This document shows, piece after piece, positions 1-8,748 of a stretch of 64,000 nt of DNA. Origin of the DNA: Lepidodermella squamata. Its lineage: Eukaryota > Gastrotricha. Numbering within the stretch: position 1 is the first letter of the stretch; the number at the start of each line of letters is the position of its first letter. The stretch is taken from assembly GCA_047495785.1 (NCBI GenBank), contig JBLDXI010000026.1:558001-622000 (forward strand). Reading direction: 5' to 3'. Below the pieces are notes generated by a model. The model saw nothing but the letters and a program-made list of their open reading frames with translations. It searched no databases and had not been told where the DNA came from. The position numbers were made by a program, and so were the translations under genes.

Positions 1-159
1 GACAGGTTATGGCATTTGTTATATGCGTCATGGCTGACCAAAAACCTGAGTGTGAGCATGAGGCGTGCTTTTTATTTTCGTATGTTTACTTTTACGCTTT
101 TCAATCAGGGAAAGTCAGGGAACATTGGTATTCTAGTGGTCAGCGTCAGCAGCACGTAT

Positions 160-275
160 CATACAGTGAAAAGTAACGGGCAGTGAGAGTGCAGCCTCCC
201 CCAAGAAAGTCGCGTTGAAAGCGTTCATGCAGTTGCTGCTTCAAATGATTAATTTTCGGCATCCCTTCGTCCACC
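160..275 (-). pseudogene. Relic of a nuclear-receptor exon 5
   Basis: Read on the minus strand, this stretch matches exon 5 of NR-B (9265-9166) at nucleotide and protein level. The start reads Met-Pro-Lys-Ile-Asn-His-Leu-Lys-Gln-Gln-Leu. After a frame change it continues as a Phe-x-x-Thr-Phe-Leu-x-Glu-Ala-Ala pattern typical of this exon. The frame change and the lack of recognisable neighbouring exons say it is a decayed copy or the broken edge of a gene outside the window. I could not find exon 6 between 1 and 160. Confidence 0.6.
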
Positions 276-933
276 GTTATTTCATACTCATTAATGGATG
301 TCCGCAAATTATGAACATTGCCAGCTTATAACGTACGTTTCATACGTCAAGCCGACGTGTGCTATGGAAGGGTTTGCGCCCAATAAAATGAAATTATTTA
401 GTCATTTCTGATTTGTTGTTTTTGGTTCAAGTAGAAGTGTACTTGTAGCGGAAAAGACATTAGACGGAAATGATCATGGCGGAATTCGGTCACTTTTCGG
501 GGGTTCGAAAATCCAATGTTTTCGGCTTGACCCCACGGCCGCATCCTTGATCAAATTATCGGGTTTCGGATGCATTTTTTGGTTTACATGATTTATTCCT
601 AAACCACCCAGCCGTCATACCGGGTGAGAAACCGTGTTCGCGCTTCGTATTAAGAAATAGGGAAATTTCGTAGGCTGCTTTGAAATAATTTGAAAATAAC
701 TTAGAACCCCCAAAAAGTGACAAAATCGTTCATTTCCCAGCTGATTCCTTTGAACTGGTTGAAGTTGAAACCGATCCCCATAGATTAAACTAAAAAAATC
801 GAAATTCCATGACGAGGGATAATGGTTATAGCGCGAGGAACACATGTAAACATGTATGCGCGAGTTTCAAAAAGATCCGCCATAATAAAATTTTACGAAA
901 ATCGGCAAAAGAATTAAGCAATCTTGGATGGGT

Positions 934-1041
934 CAGAATACAGAAACACTTTTCTTGTACGAATGACTGTATGAATCGAGGTTCCGCAGGAACCGAAGAT
1001 GAATACAGTCATGAGTACAAGAAAAGTGTTTCTGTATTCTG
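934..1041. repeat. 107 bp nested perfect hairpin (H1)
   Basis: Arms 934-960 and 1015-1041 are exact reverse complements (27 bp). Inside them, 963-972 and 1003-1012 form a second perfect 10 bp arm pair, and about 980-994 holds a third short stem (GGTTCC/GGAACC). Almost the whole element could fold into one rod. No coding potential is evident. It resembles a very small MITE or foldback element, or a small-RNA precursor, but nothing in the sequence decides between these. Confidence 0.85.
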
Positions 1042-1177
1042 AGTAAATCCGAGATTGCTTTTCTCCTCTGTATCTGCCAAAAACTCGGAGAAACGTAGCT
1101 AGAAAGTGCGGGAAAAAGTGATCTTGTACGCCATTTATATAGGAAAATGCGATAATAAAAAGTCCATCTTAATAAAA

Positions 1178-1210
1178 GTGTTTCTGTATTGTACAGGAAT
1201 ACAGAAACAC
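1178..1210. repeat. Small hairpin (H2) sharing the H1 core
   Basis: A 13 bp arm (GTGTTTCTGTATT) at 1178-1190 is exactly inverted at 1198-1210 with a 7 nt loop. The same 13-mer forms the core of both arms of H1, so H2 is either a derivative of the same element or a separate product of the same process. Confidence 0.8.
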
Positions 1211-1280
1211 TATTTCTGTATCGTTTTTTAGCCTCAATCATAGGAGAATTAAATCTTCAAGCTTCCAATAGGAGCTTGAT

Positions 1281-1546
1281 CATAGAGAACAGAAGTACTT
1301 CTGTTCTCTATGGAGCTTGATCTCTGGCATAGAGAAAGAAGTTCTCTATGATCTCTGGTAACTCCAATCTCTATGGTTCTGGGTAAACTTTCGTTGTGCG
1401 TTGTGTACAAATTTCAGTGTGACCAGTGCGACGCTGGTTATATCGGCATGACCACCCGCCATCTGCATCAACGTGTTGAGGAGCACTACCATAGAGCTAG
1501 TTTTAAGATAGAGGTCCTACTCCTGACTCTTAAAACTAGCTCTATG
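1281..1546. repeat. Three palindromes with shared CATAGAG/CTCTATG ends
   Basis: 1281-1312 is a perfect 32 bp palindrome without a loop. 1328-1350 has 9 bp arms and a 5 nt loop. 1490-1508 and 1528-1546 are perfect 19 bp arms around a 19 nt loop. All three begin with CATAGAG and end with CTCTATG, although their interiors differ. The third interrupts the GIY-YIG reading frame right after its conserved block, so it looks inserted there. Confidence 0.8.
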
Positions 1547-1642
1547 GAGCCTGCTGATCAAAAAGACCAAACTAAAAATCAGCCTCAATGTGCAGTCGGA
1601 CTCCGTCAAATTAAAATTATTTTAATTCTTGTTTTGTTGTGA
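1373..1642 (+). pseudogene. GIY-YIG endonuclease fragment, Penelope-like element
   Basis: The predicted peptide has a Val-Val-Tyr-Lys-Phe-x-Cys-x-x-Cys start followed by Gly-Tyr-Ile-Gly-Met-Thr-Thr-Arg-His-Leu and Arg-Val-x-Glu-His (about 1395-1485). This is the pattern of the GIY-YIG endonuclease of Penelope-like retroelements, which nicks target DNA during integration. No reverse transcriptase is visible upstream. The frame leaves the homologous region at a hairpin at 1490. It is therefore a 3' remnant and not an active element. The domain call is from family knowledge; the truncation is seen directly. Confidence 0.75.
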
Positions 1643-1677
1643 TTTTGATTTTGTTGTTTTTCTTCTATACTTCTAGT

Positions 1678-1709
1678 CTGATGATGGTACGAGAGCGTAC
1701 CGAAACGTC
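1678..1709 (+). ncRNA. Hammerhead-ribozyme-like core
   Basis: CTGATGA (1678-1684) is followed by a 6 bp stem GGTACG/CGTACC with an AGAG loop (1686-1701), then GAAA (1702-1705), C and GTC (1707-1709). This is the order of the hammerhead catalytic core: CUGAUGA, stem II, GAAA, and a GUC cleavage triplet. Penelope-like elements are known to carry hammerheads, and a GIY-YIG fragment lies just upstream. Doubts: one extra base sits between CTGATGA and stem II, and I cannot find a convincing stem I. It may be a decayed or dimer-dependent copy. Confidence 0.45.
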
Positions 1710-2602
1710 ACGCCTTAACAATGGAATTTCATCGCTATACTCAATTCGTATTTTACTGAGAATTTACCCTACGAGGGTGCTTTTTTCAACATTGCGCTCA
1801 TTACACACTTATATTGTCACACATATTGTCCATTGTATCAAAAATGTGCGATTTGAGTCTTTCAAAAGCTGCTATAACAGAAAATGCTGTTAGGATCCCC
1901 TCAGAATCCCAGGCAATGTACATAGGCAAGTCTCTCCGAATTTAACCGACAAATCTCAGTTCTGCAAAATAATATGTGGTAATCATAGTGAATGCGATGA
2001 GAGTGCGGTCAATAAAGTATTTTAAGGACTGTTTATCATCCTCGTTTTTTTCATACGTCTGTGGATCAATAATCTGCCACCGCGTGCCTGCGAAAACGGA
2101 GGAATATAATTTCGTATATAAAGCTGTTTGGCGAAGGACATCGCTCACAAGTTATTTTGTTCTCGAATCTTCGACGATTAATGCCTAAACCGCTCCGTTC
2201 TGCTGAAACGGTTGGCGGTGTTGTGAAATGTCGCGTTTGCGATCTGGTTGTATCGCGTCGTCCCAAGTACCTACCTTCCTGCTGCGAAGCGTGTCAAAAA
2301 TTCTTCAGGCGGAACTGCCATAGAGCTAGTCAGCTGAGGTGCAAGCATACCAAAGGGAGGCAAAGCCCAGACCTCACCAGATATCCTGTCTATGTAACCC
2401 GTGGTATGTGCTCCAAATGTCGATTCGACAAATGTATTGCAGCTGGAATGACAAGTGAGGATAAGACATACAACTGAACTCAACATGTTTTCAAATTGAT
2501 TGTATATCCTTTCCAGGCAAGTTTCTTACCCAGGAGGCTTTTGGATCGAGGTCGGGATCAATATCTGAAACTAGTGAAGAGATCTCTGAGTCCAACATCT
2601 TA

Positions 2603-2629
2603 GTCCGGATTTGCAGTGTCAAAGTCCAC
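2603..2629 (+). repeat. Left terminal inverted repeat
   Basis: It begins GTCCGGATTTGCAGTG and ends in CCAC. It is the reverse complement of 6206-6232 except for one C/T difference near the outer end. After the terminal repeat the two ends diverge into short G/C-rich subterminal sequence. Confidence 0.85.
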
Positions 2630-2660
2630 TTTTTTTGCTGTTCAATGCGTCATGGTGGTG

Positions 2661-2701
2661 GCGGTGGTCGGAGCGGTCGGAGCGGTCGGAGCGGTCGGTG
2701 A
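2661..2701. repeat. Subterminal 10 bp tandem repeats
   Basis: About four tandem copies of a GAGCGGTCGG-type unit lie just inside the left end of the transposon. The right end carries C/G-rich GGTCGG-like words in the opposite orientation (6160-6185). Subterminal repeats of this kind often bind the transposase or its accessory protein; that role is inferred. Confidence 0.6.
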
Positions 2702-2901
2702 CCGTGGTCATTATTAGCATGAAAAAAATTGTTTTTCTCATCTTCCGTCATTTATTGGATTTTCTAAATAAATAAAAAGAGCCTTTTTTGGGGTAATAAA
2801 TTACTATCATACAAATATGAATTAAAATCGTTGAATCAATCTGAACATTTGCAGAAGTAATTATTATTGATTCTATAGGTTTCCAGAATTTCTTTCATCA
2901 C

Positions 2902-4837
2902 ATGCCGGCGACTTACTCTGAGCCGACCATAGTTGATCAAGATGCAGCTAGGCGCAGCTTGTCTCGAATGAAGGGCCCCGTTTCATCAATTTCCAACCGA
3001 TCAGCTGTACATCGAGCTGAGGTGGTGCAGAATCTTTTCTTGCAGTCGTTACCTGTGGCGTGGCCTTTCAATGCAGCTATGGACGGGGCTGTTATTAAAA
3101 AAGCCCAATTAGTTGTAGAATACGAAAACATAGGCGTGGTTGCGTCGGAATGGCCATTGAAAAACGAGTCTAAACAGGAACAGGCTGGAGAAAAAACGCA
3201 GAGGTTAAGGTTGAATTGTCAACTGGTAATATTACAGCTTGATTATTATGTTTAGTTTGGTTCGCCTCGGCTTGAAACACGGCATTAATGCTTCCACCCT
3301 CATGACCATTAAAAATGAAATTGGCTACCAAAGTGTAACAAAAGAAAACTTCTATGGGGTTCGAAAGCGCCTTGCTATGCTTCACCCAATAACATCAACT
3401 CACCGCGGATTAGGCGCATATCGCTCGGTAGATTCAATCGTTAAAAAAATGATTGTTCGAGGCGACTTGGAAAAAGACGTTGTTAATGATCTACGGCTTC
3501 AGGTAAATCAAAATTACATATGGTCCTTGCTAGGGCAAAGTCAAATTGAACAGGTGGATGGCATGGCAGCTAGGACGAGCATGGCAGATGCAACAGTCAG
3601 TTCATACATTTGTGCTGCTAAGACAAAGGCCAAAGTGGGCTGCGCTGGTGAATATCAGCTGTCAATGTACCAGGGAAGCGAATCTTCCGAGATGTTCAGG
3701 AAGTTTTTACAGCCAACCATAGGCGAGCTCTCGAATATCGTTCGAGATGGCTTGAAGATCGGGGATGATTCTTACGATTTTCGATTATTGGTTTGCTGTG
3801 ACTACCCAGCTACTGTCAAGCTCTTTGGCTGTGGTCACCAGGGCGCCGATTTTCGTTGCGTAATCTGTGAAAGGAATATTAAAAAGCTCAATGTCCTTTC
3901 GCGGAAACGCCGATTCGACTCATACGAAAATTCATTTAAAGGAAAGCTTGGTTGGTCGAAAGATTTTGCCCCGATGATTCGTTTGGGTCCTGACAAACTT
4001 CTGATTTTACCTGATTTCTTCCACATGAAGGTCAATATTGCTCGTCAACTTATTGCTAAAGTAGGTATTCCTTCCAACAACTTGAAAGTTCAATATTCTA
4101 TTTAACAATAGATCATACGTGTTCTGAAAAGCCATGGGTTCCGCGATGCTATGAACGATCTTGTTTCTTTCTTGAAAACCAACTCGAAAAAGCCAAAATT
4201 TTCTATCGAGACCAAAGCCACAAAACGAGGTGTCATTAGTGTGCTTATCAAAAATTCCAATCACTACGGCATTTCCAAGGTATGAACCTAATTTTGTGTT
4301 ATATGAAATAAATTAGTTCCTAACTGAAATTTAAACTAGGCATTTGCTGAATTAGCCAAGAGAATGATTGGAAAGCCTCTATCCGAGTCATTTTTCCTAC
4401 CGGCTAACTTCCTCAACTCAGTCAAAACTTCAGGTCGTAACACTCGCAGGGGATCTATTCAGTCTCAAAGCAGCCGTCAGAAGCTACTGCTGTCTTCATT
4501 AAAGGATTTGCGAACCTTGTGTCTATCCACCTTGATGGTATTTCGGGACATCGAGATGAACCATGTGACGTCAACAGCTAAAATTATGGCTAGCTGCTAC
4601 GAAAAGATATGGCATCGAACTATTGGACCAGTTACTTCTTACGCTCATTTGCTCGGGTGCCATGTTTACGAGCTTCTGGAGAAAGGGGTCGATTTGGCAA
4701 AACTCTGCACTGAGAGCATTGAGTTGAGCAACAAGAAAAGACGCAGAACGATGGACTGTTCAATTTCAAACAAATACTCCAAACCGTGCCAGATTTTGAA
4801 AATCGAAAACATGAAGGAAAATTTGAAGCTGATTTGA
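2902..4837 (+). CDS. Transposase-like protein of the TIR element
   Basis: Four exons (2902-3203, 3256-4060, 4112-4279, 4340-4837) join in frame through GT-AG introns of 51-60 bp and give about 590 residues. The middle holds an acidic start Cys-Cys-Asp-Tyr, a Gly-Cys-Gly-His segment and a Cys-Val-Ile-Cys knuckle. A Leu-Pro-Asp-Phe-Phe-His-Met-Lys segment follows, and near the C-terminus come His-Leu-Leu-x-x-His and Glu-Ser-Ile-Glu. This order (Asp, zinc knuckle, His, helical Glu) is reminiscent of RNase-H-fold transposases with a CxxC insertion, such as the RAG1/Transib type. I cannot assign the family. Position inside inverted repeats is the best argument for function. Confidence 0.65.
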
Positions 4838-5004
4838 AAATATTTGAAGTACCTAGAAACTGTGTTTCATTTGATAAATAAAAAGTTTGAACTATGTCAT
4901 CATGTCATCATTTTATTTCCGCATTAATCTTTGTCGACGTAGCTTTATTTCTTCCTCAACTTTGATTTATCATAGGCAGGAGGCAAAAGATCACAGCGTA
5001 ACCT

Positions 5005-6074
5005 TTACTTGTCAACCTCATAACCATCACGATCAGCATTATAGAACAAACGGAACTTGTCCTTAGCGTCCCACTGAAAACGAAACACGCCCGCTCTTAT
5101 AAGGCGGTGGATCACAGGTATTTGACGGGCAATGGCGCCAGTTGTTCTACCCAACTCTTTATCGAGGTCACGATCTGTTGGTGTCTTTGCCATCCAAAAT
5201 TCGATCATTTTAGCTGTAACACTTTCAAATTTTATCCCAGACCTGACAACATAGGCGAAACAATGCCGAATACGATTTCTTTCATCGGGACTCCACTCGG
5301 TTCTGCTCTTCGTTGATTTAGCTGTGAGATTAAACACTATTTTACACAATTTACACAGCAAAACAAAGGCTTACAATTTGAATAGCTGCTCGCCACATTT
5401 TGTATATGGTTCCATGACATTTTGAAAGCATAACTTGAATCTAGATCGACTCGGTCGCTGTCAGGGACGCTGAAGAACAACGGTCCTGGAGCAAACGAAT
5501 TGCCTGATTTACCGCTCTTCTTGCGCATATCACGTGAAACCGCTCGATTGGATTTAGTCGATTGGGTCGGCTCGATTGGTTCACGTTCATCGGGCTCATG
5601 TTGCTCATCAGCATCGTCCTCGCCATCATCCTCGCTATCGTCCTCGCCATCACCCCCGTCGTCATCCTCGTCATCGCTCTCATCTTCATCCTCGTCATTG
5701 TCCTCGTCATCTTCCGATGCATCTTCCTCGCCATCAACAACAGCATCACCCACGGCACCATCCTGGCCATCATCATGACCATCGACCTCGTGATCATCTC
5801 CGCCTTCAACTCCATTACGCTCCACCTCCATTTCTTGGCCGCTAACACCTTCCGCTTCGCCAGTTTTTCGCTGTTTGGCTACCCGCGGCAACTTCAACGC
5901 GACCTCTTCAGCAACAGGAGCGGCCTTTCTTCGTGTGCTTGTCTCGTTTTCTCGCGCACTCTTTCGCCGCGCATCGCTCTGCTTGCGATTGCGATCTTTC
6001 TCCTCAAGAATTGCCGCATCTTTTGTGGCTTGAATTGCCGCTTCCTTTGCTGCGATTTTCCGCGTTTTGGTCAT
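5005..6074 (-). CDS. Acidic Myb/SANT-like partner protein of the TIR element
   Basis: Exon 1 (6074-5375) and exon 2 (5336-5005) join in frame across a 38 bp intron and give about 343 residues. Order: a basic Lys/Arg/Ala-rich N-terminus; a roughly 80-residue Asp/Glu run; a Ser/Lys-rich stretch; then a compact C-terminal domain starting Glu-Trp-Ser-Pro-Asp-Glu and including Ile-Ala-Arg-Gln-Ile-Pro, with the spacing of a Myb/SANT-like helix-turn-helix. It probably binds element ends or helps import the transposase, as Myb-like partners do in Harbinger elements; that is inference. An in-frame ATG at 6122 would add 16 hydrophobic residues. The acidic repeats create long meaningless antisense frames. 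Confidence 0.6.
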
Positions 6075-6205
6075 GAAAAAAAGAATATTTAAATAAGTAA
6101 ATAATGTGGAAATAATGCTCACGAGAAATTATTAGATGATAAAAAAATTCCCGACCTAATCGACCACCCCACCGCCCCGACCACACATCATGAAGCAAAA
6201 AATGT

Positions 6206-6232
6206 GTGGACTTTGACACTGCAAATCCAGAC
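6206..6232 (-). repeat. Right terminal inverted repeat
   Basis: Inverted copy of 2603-2629 with one mismatch, followed by TA and then by the resumed receptor exon. Flanking AGATG mirrors CATCT on the left, so the exact border could be a few bases further out. Confidence 0.85.
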
Positions 6233-7209
6233 TAAGATGAAAGTCAGATTAATTTCGCTGCCGGTTGCGCCAGAATCATTTTTCGACAATCCTACGGAAA
6301 AGCTGGTTCGAACTTCTATTCACGCTTTCACCGTTCTTCATGATCTTGAATTCGTGAGCTTGGAGCAACTAATGAAAGGTTCACTGTTTTCACTTGAAGC
6401 CTGAATTTTAGGGTCCACTGAAAGATAGGTCCGATGCCGCTGAACAGCTCATCGATTTACGGTCCCGCATTGTTCAACGAATGAGCTACAACGTTGAACA
6501 TGTGAAAGCATACCAATTTCAGTTTTTAGGCTAGAAGTAGTTTGTTTAATATTGTGCTTAAGTATTTGTTGACCACAGAGACTTGGGACGAGATCAGCAT
6601 TGAAGATGTTGAACCAGGCCGTGGGTTTGCCTCTGGAAAAATGAGCTCTGTTTACCACAACCTGTCTGGCGGTTTGAAACCATCCTGGTATGGAATGGAT
6701 GATAACGTGAAGGAGTTGATTTATCAGGAATTTCCCTACTTGGCGGTAAAACAATTCTGTGAAGTTTCCATTTTCTTTAGCAATCAATTCCAGAAACTGG
6801 AGCCAGAATATCATCTACTGAAAAAACTGCTGAGCAAGCTTGCTCCCACTTTCATCGAAGCTGCATTAGTTCTGAGCATATCAATATTTCACGGTATTAA
6901 GAAACCATGAGATTTCAGCATTTCTTAATGCCGAACTTTCCAGATGAGACTGGCAAAAATCGCCGAATCCAGCGCTTGCAAAAAACGCTTATCGATGTTC
7001 TGCGGAGAGTAATAAGCGACAGGTACGGCGATAGCCCTGATGTTTTGAATAGCCGCATGCAGCTTCTTGGCCAAAGCGTTACGACTACTGTTCGGCTGCA
7101 AAAACTCGCTCTAACTTTCTTTGAACATGAAGCCCACGACTTGGAGTTTTGCAGTTCAGCTGCTCAGGCTCTCAATATGCAGCGTGATTCGCCAATGAAC
7201 AATGATTGA

Positions 7210-8748
7210 AGATGTTTTGAGATGACAAAATAACACATTCTGATCCGGTTTTTCAAGTAAAATTGTTGACTGTTGGCCCTCATTGAATGACAAATTCATG
7301 CATATTTTAAGAAGTGAAACGAGAGTCCCGCAAATTCTTTTCATTTTACAGCCGAGGATAACGGCACAACTAGCAATGTATTATTGATAAGAAATCTCCC
7401 ATAGCTAGACATTTCTTTTCAATATGTTGCTTTAACCTTGATTATGACGATTTTCAAGTTGGACAAAAGCGAAGGCGACGTCCGCGCTAGGTACTTCGAA
7501 GCAGACATCTACTAGCGTGCATTTCCAGGCCTCATGTTGTTTATTTTCACCGCCTAGTCGATACTATTCTGTAAGTAATGCGCGTGCGTAGCGTAATTAC
7601 CCAGAACTGGAACTAGGGTCAGAACGTTTTTGATAGTTATATGGGTCACCTACCTGTCATTTTTACTAGCGTTCAGGGTGCCTGGATAGGTGATCAGAGT
7701 GATCCTGGAGCTGCCAGCTGCGTGGGATTCTATATTTGCCAAAATTATAAGTGCTTTCATCAGAAAATAAAGCAAAGTGAAGAAATTGTGATTTGCTTGA
7801 GATTTTAGATTCTCCACTAAATCACGGTCCGAAACCTCTGAAAATATACGGAACAGTGGGCTGAATCTTCGTTTTCTTGTATCGTCCAGCCCTCCCCTCC
7901 CCACCCCCTTCCTTGGATATACTTTCTTGGAGAATTCACTGCATTACGATTTCAGTTCAGCAGCAGGCTATAGTATCGAGTTTCACGAAATGCGTAGCAC
8001 AACCTAAATCTGTCCGCGACTTGATTTACAGCTTAGAAATTAGCTCGCCAGGGTGTTTGCTACACATGTCGTAAAAGCTAGGATAACATTTTGCGTGTCA
8101 TAGATGTAATGATGTAATGATAGATCATGGAGGCATTCGATTTTTTAAGACAACAGACAATTCATTCTGCTTTACCGTCATGCATTATTAATTCCTGCAC
8201 TCAGAAAATATAATACAGACTCATTTCTGCGTGTTTTGAGCCTAACAGGTACATCTATGGGATAATACTTCGAGTTCAGATATGTCGGGGAATACGTTTT
8301 CTAGCGTGGGGATTAGAAGACAAAACCGGACATTTCCTGTTACCCTGTTATCCGCCGGACTTTGTTTTCAAAAGGTACTAATAGCGTGGACCGCGGGCCG
8401 CCGTTTGATGAAGGAGAGGGCCGTTTTATAGGAGCCAACTCCATATTAATATCTCCTACAAATACATATTTTGTATTGGATACCTAAATTAATGGTCAGT
8501 AATTTCAGTCGACAACGCGAAAAACAACCTCGAGAAGCTACCGTGACGGCCAAGATTAGCAACCACACCGTTTTTCCCAACCCGAAACTTCTAACAACTC
8601 TAAACACCGTGGCTAAGGACTCAAGCAGTTACCGCTTCTTTTGATATTAGTTATTAGTGCGTAAGCTTTGAGAAAAAATTGAGAATGAAATACTTGAGAT
8701 CCGACGTTACCGACGAATTTTGCTGTTCATGTCATTAAACAGCTGATT
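7210..8748. other. Intergenic region between NR-A and NR-B
   Basis: The two receptor genes converge here. I see no open frame with family resemblance, no tRNA and no clear repeat. A short palindrome-free GC-rich patch lies at about 8390-8430. The minus-strand frame at 7650-7904 has no recognisable features. Confidence 0.5.

Larger units (their letters stand above)
2601..6234. mobile_element. Two-gene terminal-inverted-repeat DNA transposon
   Basis: A 27 bp terminal repeat at 2603-2629 is inverted at 6206-6232 with one mismatch. Both ends abut TA (2601-2602 and 6233-6234), a possible TA target duplication; five further flanking bases on each side are also palindromic. The 3.63 kb interior holds a four-exon plus-strand gene (2902-4837) and a two-exon minus-strand gene (6074-5005). 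They converge tail to tail, each with an AATAAA between the stops. Intact frames and near-identical ends point to recent activity. The superfamily is not settled: TA suits Tc1/mariner-like targets, while a transposase plus a Myb-like partner recalls Harbinger, and the transposase-like protein resembles neither clearly. Confidence 0.8.
2181..7209 (+). pseudogene. NR-A: nuclear-receptor-like gene split by a transposon
   Basis: Exon 1 (2181-2454) encodes the zinc-finger DNA-binding domain, with Cys-Arg-Val-Cys, a Cys-Glu-Ala-Cys-Gln-Lys-Phe-Phe P-box and Cys-Ser-Lys-Cys-Arg-Phe-Asp-Lys-Cys. Exon 2 starts at 2517, is broken at about 2602 by a 3.6 kb transposon and resumes at about 6235-6353. Exons 3 to 6 (6412-6529, 6579-6745, 6794-6893, 6944-7209) fit the family plan and have no internal stops. 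Intron 3 would start with GC instead of GT (6530). An upstream in-frame TTG exists, but ATG 2181 fits the paralogs. The flanking halves of exon 2 do not rejoin in one frame if the element and one TA are removed. The gene is most likely dead or rewired, although the insertion looks recent. Confidence 0.7.

Noticed and set aside
490-520. GGTTCGA motif as a possible tRNA B box
   Set aside because: No A box, no cloverleaf and the motif does not match the full consensus.
2320-2332. CATAGAGCTAGT in NR-A exon 1 as another palindrome end
   Set aside because: It lies within conserved coding sequence without an inverted partner; a 13-mer match is expected by chance at this scale.
5500-5848. Ser-rich and His/Pro-rich frames opposite the acidic protein of the transposon
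   Set aside because: They are shadows of the GAN codon runs; the minus-strand two-exon gene explains the region.
6746-6780. A 35 bp intron in NR-A
   Set aside because: It would shift the frame; using the next acceptor (6793) gives a 48 bp intron with the same phase and start as in paralogs.
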